Source: Microbacterium ureisolvens
GTDB taxonomy: Bacteria > Actinomycetota > Actinomycetes > Actinomycetales > Microbacteriaceae
NCBI RefSeq assembly: GCF_019511645.1
Contig: NZ_JAEUAX010000020.1
Coordinates: 1-34,421 of the forward strand
Reading direction: 5' to 3'
Length of the DNA stretch: 34,421 bases
The notes beneath the pieces were generated by a model. That model saw only the letters and a list, made by a program, of their open reading frames with translations. It was not told the origin of the DNA and did not search any database. Below, piece by piece: positions 32,642 to 34,421 of this stretch; position 1 is the first letter of the stretch; each line of letters opens with the position of its first letter. Made by a program: the position numbers and the translations under genes.

Positions 32642-32734
32642 GGTGCGCGCTTCTGTGATCCGGTCGGATGAGTGCACGGAAGACGAGATGAGCGGCCGCT
32701 CCTCACGTCATCCCGATTCCAGGAAGGGATGCAG

Positions 32735-33298
32735 ATGGACAGTCCAGTTGAGGGCGTCGCCCACGTCGCCATCGTGTACGAGTCGATGTTCGGCAACACC
32801 CGCAGCATCGCGGAGGCAATCGCCGACGGCATCCGTCCCTACTGCCCCGTGACCTTGGTCCCCATCGGCCGGGTGGACGAACTGGCCGGCGAACTCGACA
32901 TGCTCATCGTCGGAGGCCCGACGCACGCGCACGGCCTGAGTCGCCCCGAGTCCCGAGCCGAGGCCATCGTCTGGGCGGACAACGAGCAGAAGAACCTCCA
33001 TCTCGACGACGGCTGGAGCGAACGCGGTATCCGCGAGTGGCTCGCTCACACCCCCAGCCCCGCCCGACGATTCGCTGCTTTCGACACTCGCGTCGACATG
33101 CCCCGGATCTTCACCGGCTCCGCCGCGGCTGCGATCGACCGCCGGCTCACCAAAGCGGGGGGCGAGCGGTTCGCCGGTCCGATGAGCTTCCTCGTCGACC
33201 GAGGCAGCCGGCTGGTCGACGGCGAGGTCGAACGCGCCCATGAATGGGGCGGGGAACTCGGCGTGCGGATCGCACCCGCACGCCGGCAACCGCTATGA
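32735..33298 (+). CDS. Flavodoxin-like protein
   Basis: 187 residues from ATG 32735. The FMN phosphate loop is IVYESMFGNTRSIAEAIADGI (about 13-33), followed by LIVGGPTHAHGLSRPESR, where the isoalloxazine-binding loop is expected. RFAAFDTRVDMPRIFTGSAAAAIDRRLTKAG and FLVDRGSRLVDGEVERAHEWG complete the fold. It is probably a low-potential electron carrier or flavin-binding stress protein. Of two nearby ATG codons, 32735 has the properly spaced AGGAAGGG; the other (32729) sits directly against it. Under the shared DevR-like boxes it would be induced together with the divergent usp operon. Its end overlaps the convergent DUF7882-like gene by 6 bp. Confidence 0.9.
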   Translation: MDSPVEGVAHVAIVYESMFGNTRSIAEAIADGIRPYCPVTLVPIGRVDELAGELDMLIVGGPTHAHGLSRPESRAEAIVWADNEQKNLHLDDGWSERGIREWLAHTPSPARRFAAFDTRVDMPRIFTGSAAAAIDRRLTKAGGERFAGPMSFLVDRGSRLVDGEVERAHEWGGELGVRIAPARRQPL

Positions 33299-33751
33299 GC
33301 TCGGCGTTCCCGGAGATCCCGGCATCCTGTGTCCCGGGACGGCCTTCACGTTCCTGCCGGCCAAAGTGAGCTTGTCGACGTCCAGGCCGGCAACCTCGAC
33401 GTTTCCCAAGGCAACAGAAGGGGGCGCGGAGGAGGCGGGCGCCGGCTCGGCCTCGATGTGCTCGGCGGTGAGGATGATTCCGCCCGTCGAGTAGGAGGCC
33501 GTCGCGAGCTGTTCGATCCAGGCGCGGTTGAGATCCGCGGGCTCGATGCCCTCGAATACGAACCGCAGGGGAATGGAAGGGTGCAGCCAGATCGTGGATC
33601 TGCCCGGCGCTTCACCCTCCGCGTGCTCCCAGGAGACGGTGAAGCTCTCGCCCCGCCGCAGTTTCGTCGCAATCACGACCTTCAGATGCGCAAGCGCACG
33701 ATCCTCGATACTGATGGGGGCTTCCGCTCCCCCGTAATAGATCGACCCCAT
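33293..33751 (-). CDS. DUF7882-type small protein (function unknown)
   Basis: 152 residues. MGSIYYGGAEAPISIEDRALAHLKVVIATKLRRGESFTVSWEH is the hallmark opening of a small protein family common in Microbacteriaceae, often mislabelled 'ATP-dependent DNA ligase'. A beta-rich middle follows (RSTIWLHPSIPLRFVFEGIEPADLNRAWIEQLA), with a Pro/Ala-rich linker and low-complexity tail. No catalytic motif is visible and its role is unknown. A GGGATTGAC stretch before ATG 33751 may serve as ribosome site. The six-base overlap with the convergent flavodoxin gene means the two transcripts overlap at their ends. Confidence 0.8.
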   Translation of the reverse strand: MGSIYYGGAEAPISIEDRALAHLKVVIATKLRRGESFTVSWEHAEGEAPGRSTIWLHPSIPLRFVFEGIEPADLNRAWIEQLATASYSTGGIILTAEHIEAEPAPASSAPPSVALGNVEVAGLDVDKLTLAGRNVKAVPGHRMPGSPGTPSS

Positions 33752-33930
33752 GTCAATCCCTCACTCGCCGGGTACATCCCCGCGAACGGTCCGTGATGTC
33801 GGTCAGGCATTGCTGCACCGCATCAACGCCGGGTGGGCGAGCACCCTGATTGCTCCAATGACTAAAGCGTATCCCCGGTTCGCAGATGATCGTCCGACTG
33901 ATGATCACAGCGGTGGCCGCGGGAGCCGGA

Positions 33931-34230
33931 TCAGCGCCGCTTGCGCGGGGGCAGGTGAGGGATCGGCACCGGCCGAGTGCTTCCCGACTGCGGGCGGCTG
34001 CCTTGCGCCAGATCCTGCAGGACGGCGTCGGCCGTGAAGTATCGACTGGGACGACTGGTGGGGTGTGCCCAGGCCACGTGCACCCCTTCCGCGTGGGCGT
34101 CCGTGATCACCGCGACGATATGCCGGGGGTCGGACTCAGGAAGAGCTGTGGCTCGGATGATCCATGTCGCCTGATCGTGGCGGAAAAGCTCGTAGGGCTC
34201 GGCCGCCCGCGAATCGCCGCCGTCGCTCAT
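33931..34230 (-). CDS. Hypothetical protein, coupled to an upstream mini-gene
   Basis: 99 residues from ATG 34230. The central part (YELFRHDQATWIIRATALPESDPRHIVAVITDAHAEGVHVAWAHPTSRPSRYFTADAVLQDLA) looks like a compact alpha/beta domain; the tail is Pro/Arg-rich (PVPIPHLPPRKRR). The family is not recognised. The start codon shares one base with the stop of the 43-codon ORF upstream (TGATG), which favours ATG 34230 over the TTG/GTG two codons earlier and indicates translational coupling. Confidence 0.65.
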   Translation of the reverse strand: MSDGGDSRAAEPYELFRHDQATWIIRATALPESDPRHIVAVITDAHAEGVHVAWAHPTSRPSRYFTADAVLQDLAQGSRPQSGSTRPVPIPHLPPRKRR

Positions 34231-34361
34231 CACCAATCCGCGATCAGGCCTGACTGCACCATCTCCGCGCGCAGTTCGTCCTCGAAGTCGTCGGCCTGAT
34301 CGCGCAGGGACTGGTCGTGGTCATCCCAGCTGCCGCCTGCGTTCGTGCGTGATCTGGCCAT
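34230..34361 (-). CDS. Hypothetical acidic mini-protein (43 aa)
   Basis: ATG 34361 follows GGAGGTACCGACGAG, a strong ribosome site. The product starts MARSRTNAGGSWDDHDQ and ends AEMVQSGLIADW; the middle (SLRDQADDFEDELRAEM) is very acidic and probably helical. The stop overlaps the next ATG by one base. No family is recognised. It may be a small partner of the downstream protein, since short acidic/basic gene pairs often interact, but this is inference. Confidence 0.6.
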   Translation of the reverse strand: MARSRTNAGGSWDDHDQSLRDQADDFEDELRAEMVQSGLIADW

Positions 34362-34421
34362 CTCGTCGGTACCTCCATGGTGTGGACGGTTCCACTGTCG
34401 CCCACACGGCGGGCGGGCGGG

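Noticed and set aside
1..34421. Defence system, prophage, insertion sequence or CRISPR array
   Set aside because: I saw no transposase, integrase, nuclease or restriction motif, no terminal inverted repeats and no spaced direct repeats anywhere in the window.

Overview
High-GC, densely packed DNA with frequent GTG starts, several candidate leaderless promoters and many ATGA/TGATG gene overlaps. Together with DevR/DevS-like regulators, a WS/DGAT acyltransferase, a DUF7882-type protein and a cysteine-less HesB-like protein, this points to an actinobacterium, most likely the Microbacteriaceae (Microbacterium or a close relative). No insertion sequence, prophage, integrase or CRISPR array was seen, so this looks like chromosomal DNA.

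Layout. (1) 1-3.7 kb: the possible tail of an upstream gene, a HesB-like small protein, a strong convergent terminator hairpin, and a leftward cluster: N-formylglutamate amidohydrolase, a QEGLA-motif metallopeptidase (4-bp overlap) and a glutathione-synthetase-like ATP-grasp ligase. This looks like an uncharacterised amide-ligase/hydrolase pathway. (2) tRNA-Arg(CCU) at 3.8 kb. (3) 4.3-11.4 kb: a leftward arabinan/arabino-oligosaccharide locus with a LacI-family regulator, a lipoprotein sugar-binding protein, two permeases, a GH51 arabinofuranosidase and a GH43 endo-arabinanase-like lipoprotein. A perfect inverted repeat lies just after a TTGACA promoter, and a matching half-site lies in the regulator's own promoter. 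There is no ATPase gene, so a shared ATPase is presumably used. (4) 11.9-21.4 kb: a leftward gene run with a GlcD-like FAD oxidase, a peptide/nickel-type ABC importer (binding protein, two permeases, fused double ATPase), a PLP aminotransferase and a SelO-type protein AMPylase. (5) 21.8-24.2 kb: a YdeI-like protein, a small membrane protein, an isochorismatase-fold hydrolase with a coupled 51-codon ORF, and a DUF1269 protein.

(6) 24.4-33.3 kb: an alpha/beta hydrolase, zinc alcohol dehydrogenase, WS/DGAT acyltransferase, membrane protein, DevS-like sensor kinase, DevR-like response regulator, membrane protein, universal stress protein and flavodoxin. Five palindromic 14-mers of the GGGAC-N4-G-N-CC type lie in the three divergent intergenic regions of this block, and the regulator's DNA-reading helix matches mycobacterial DevR/DosR as I recall it. 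I read this as a compact, self-contained dormancy (hypoxia/NO/redox) regulon, and it is the strongest systems-level signal in the window. (7) 33.3-34.4 kb: a DUF7882-like protein and two small, translationally coupled unknown genes.

All functional calls come from motif recognition and remembered family sequences; no database search was run.
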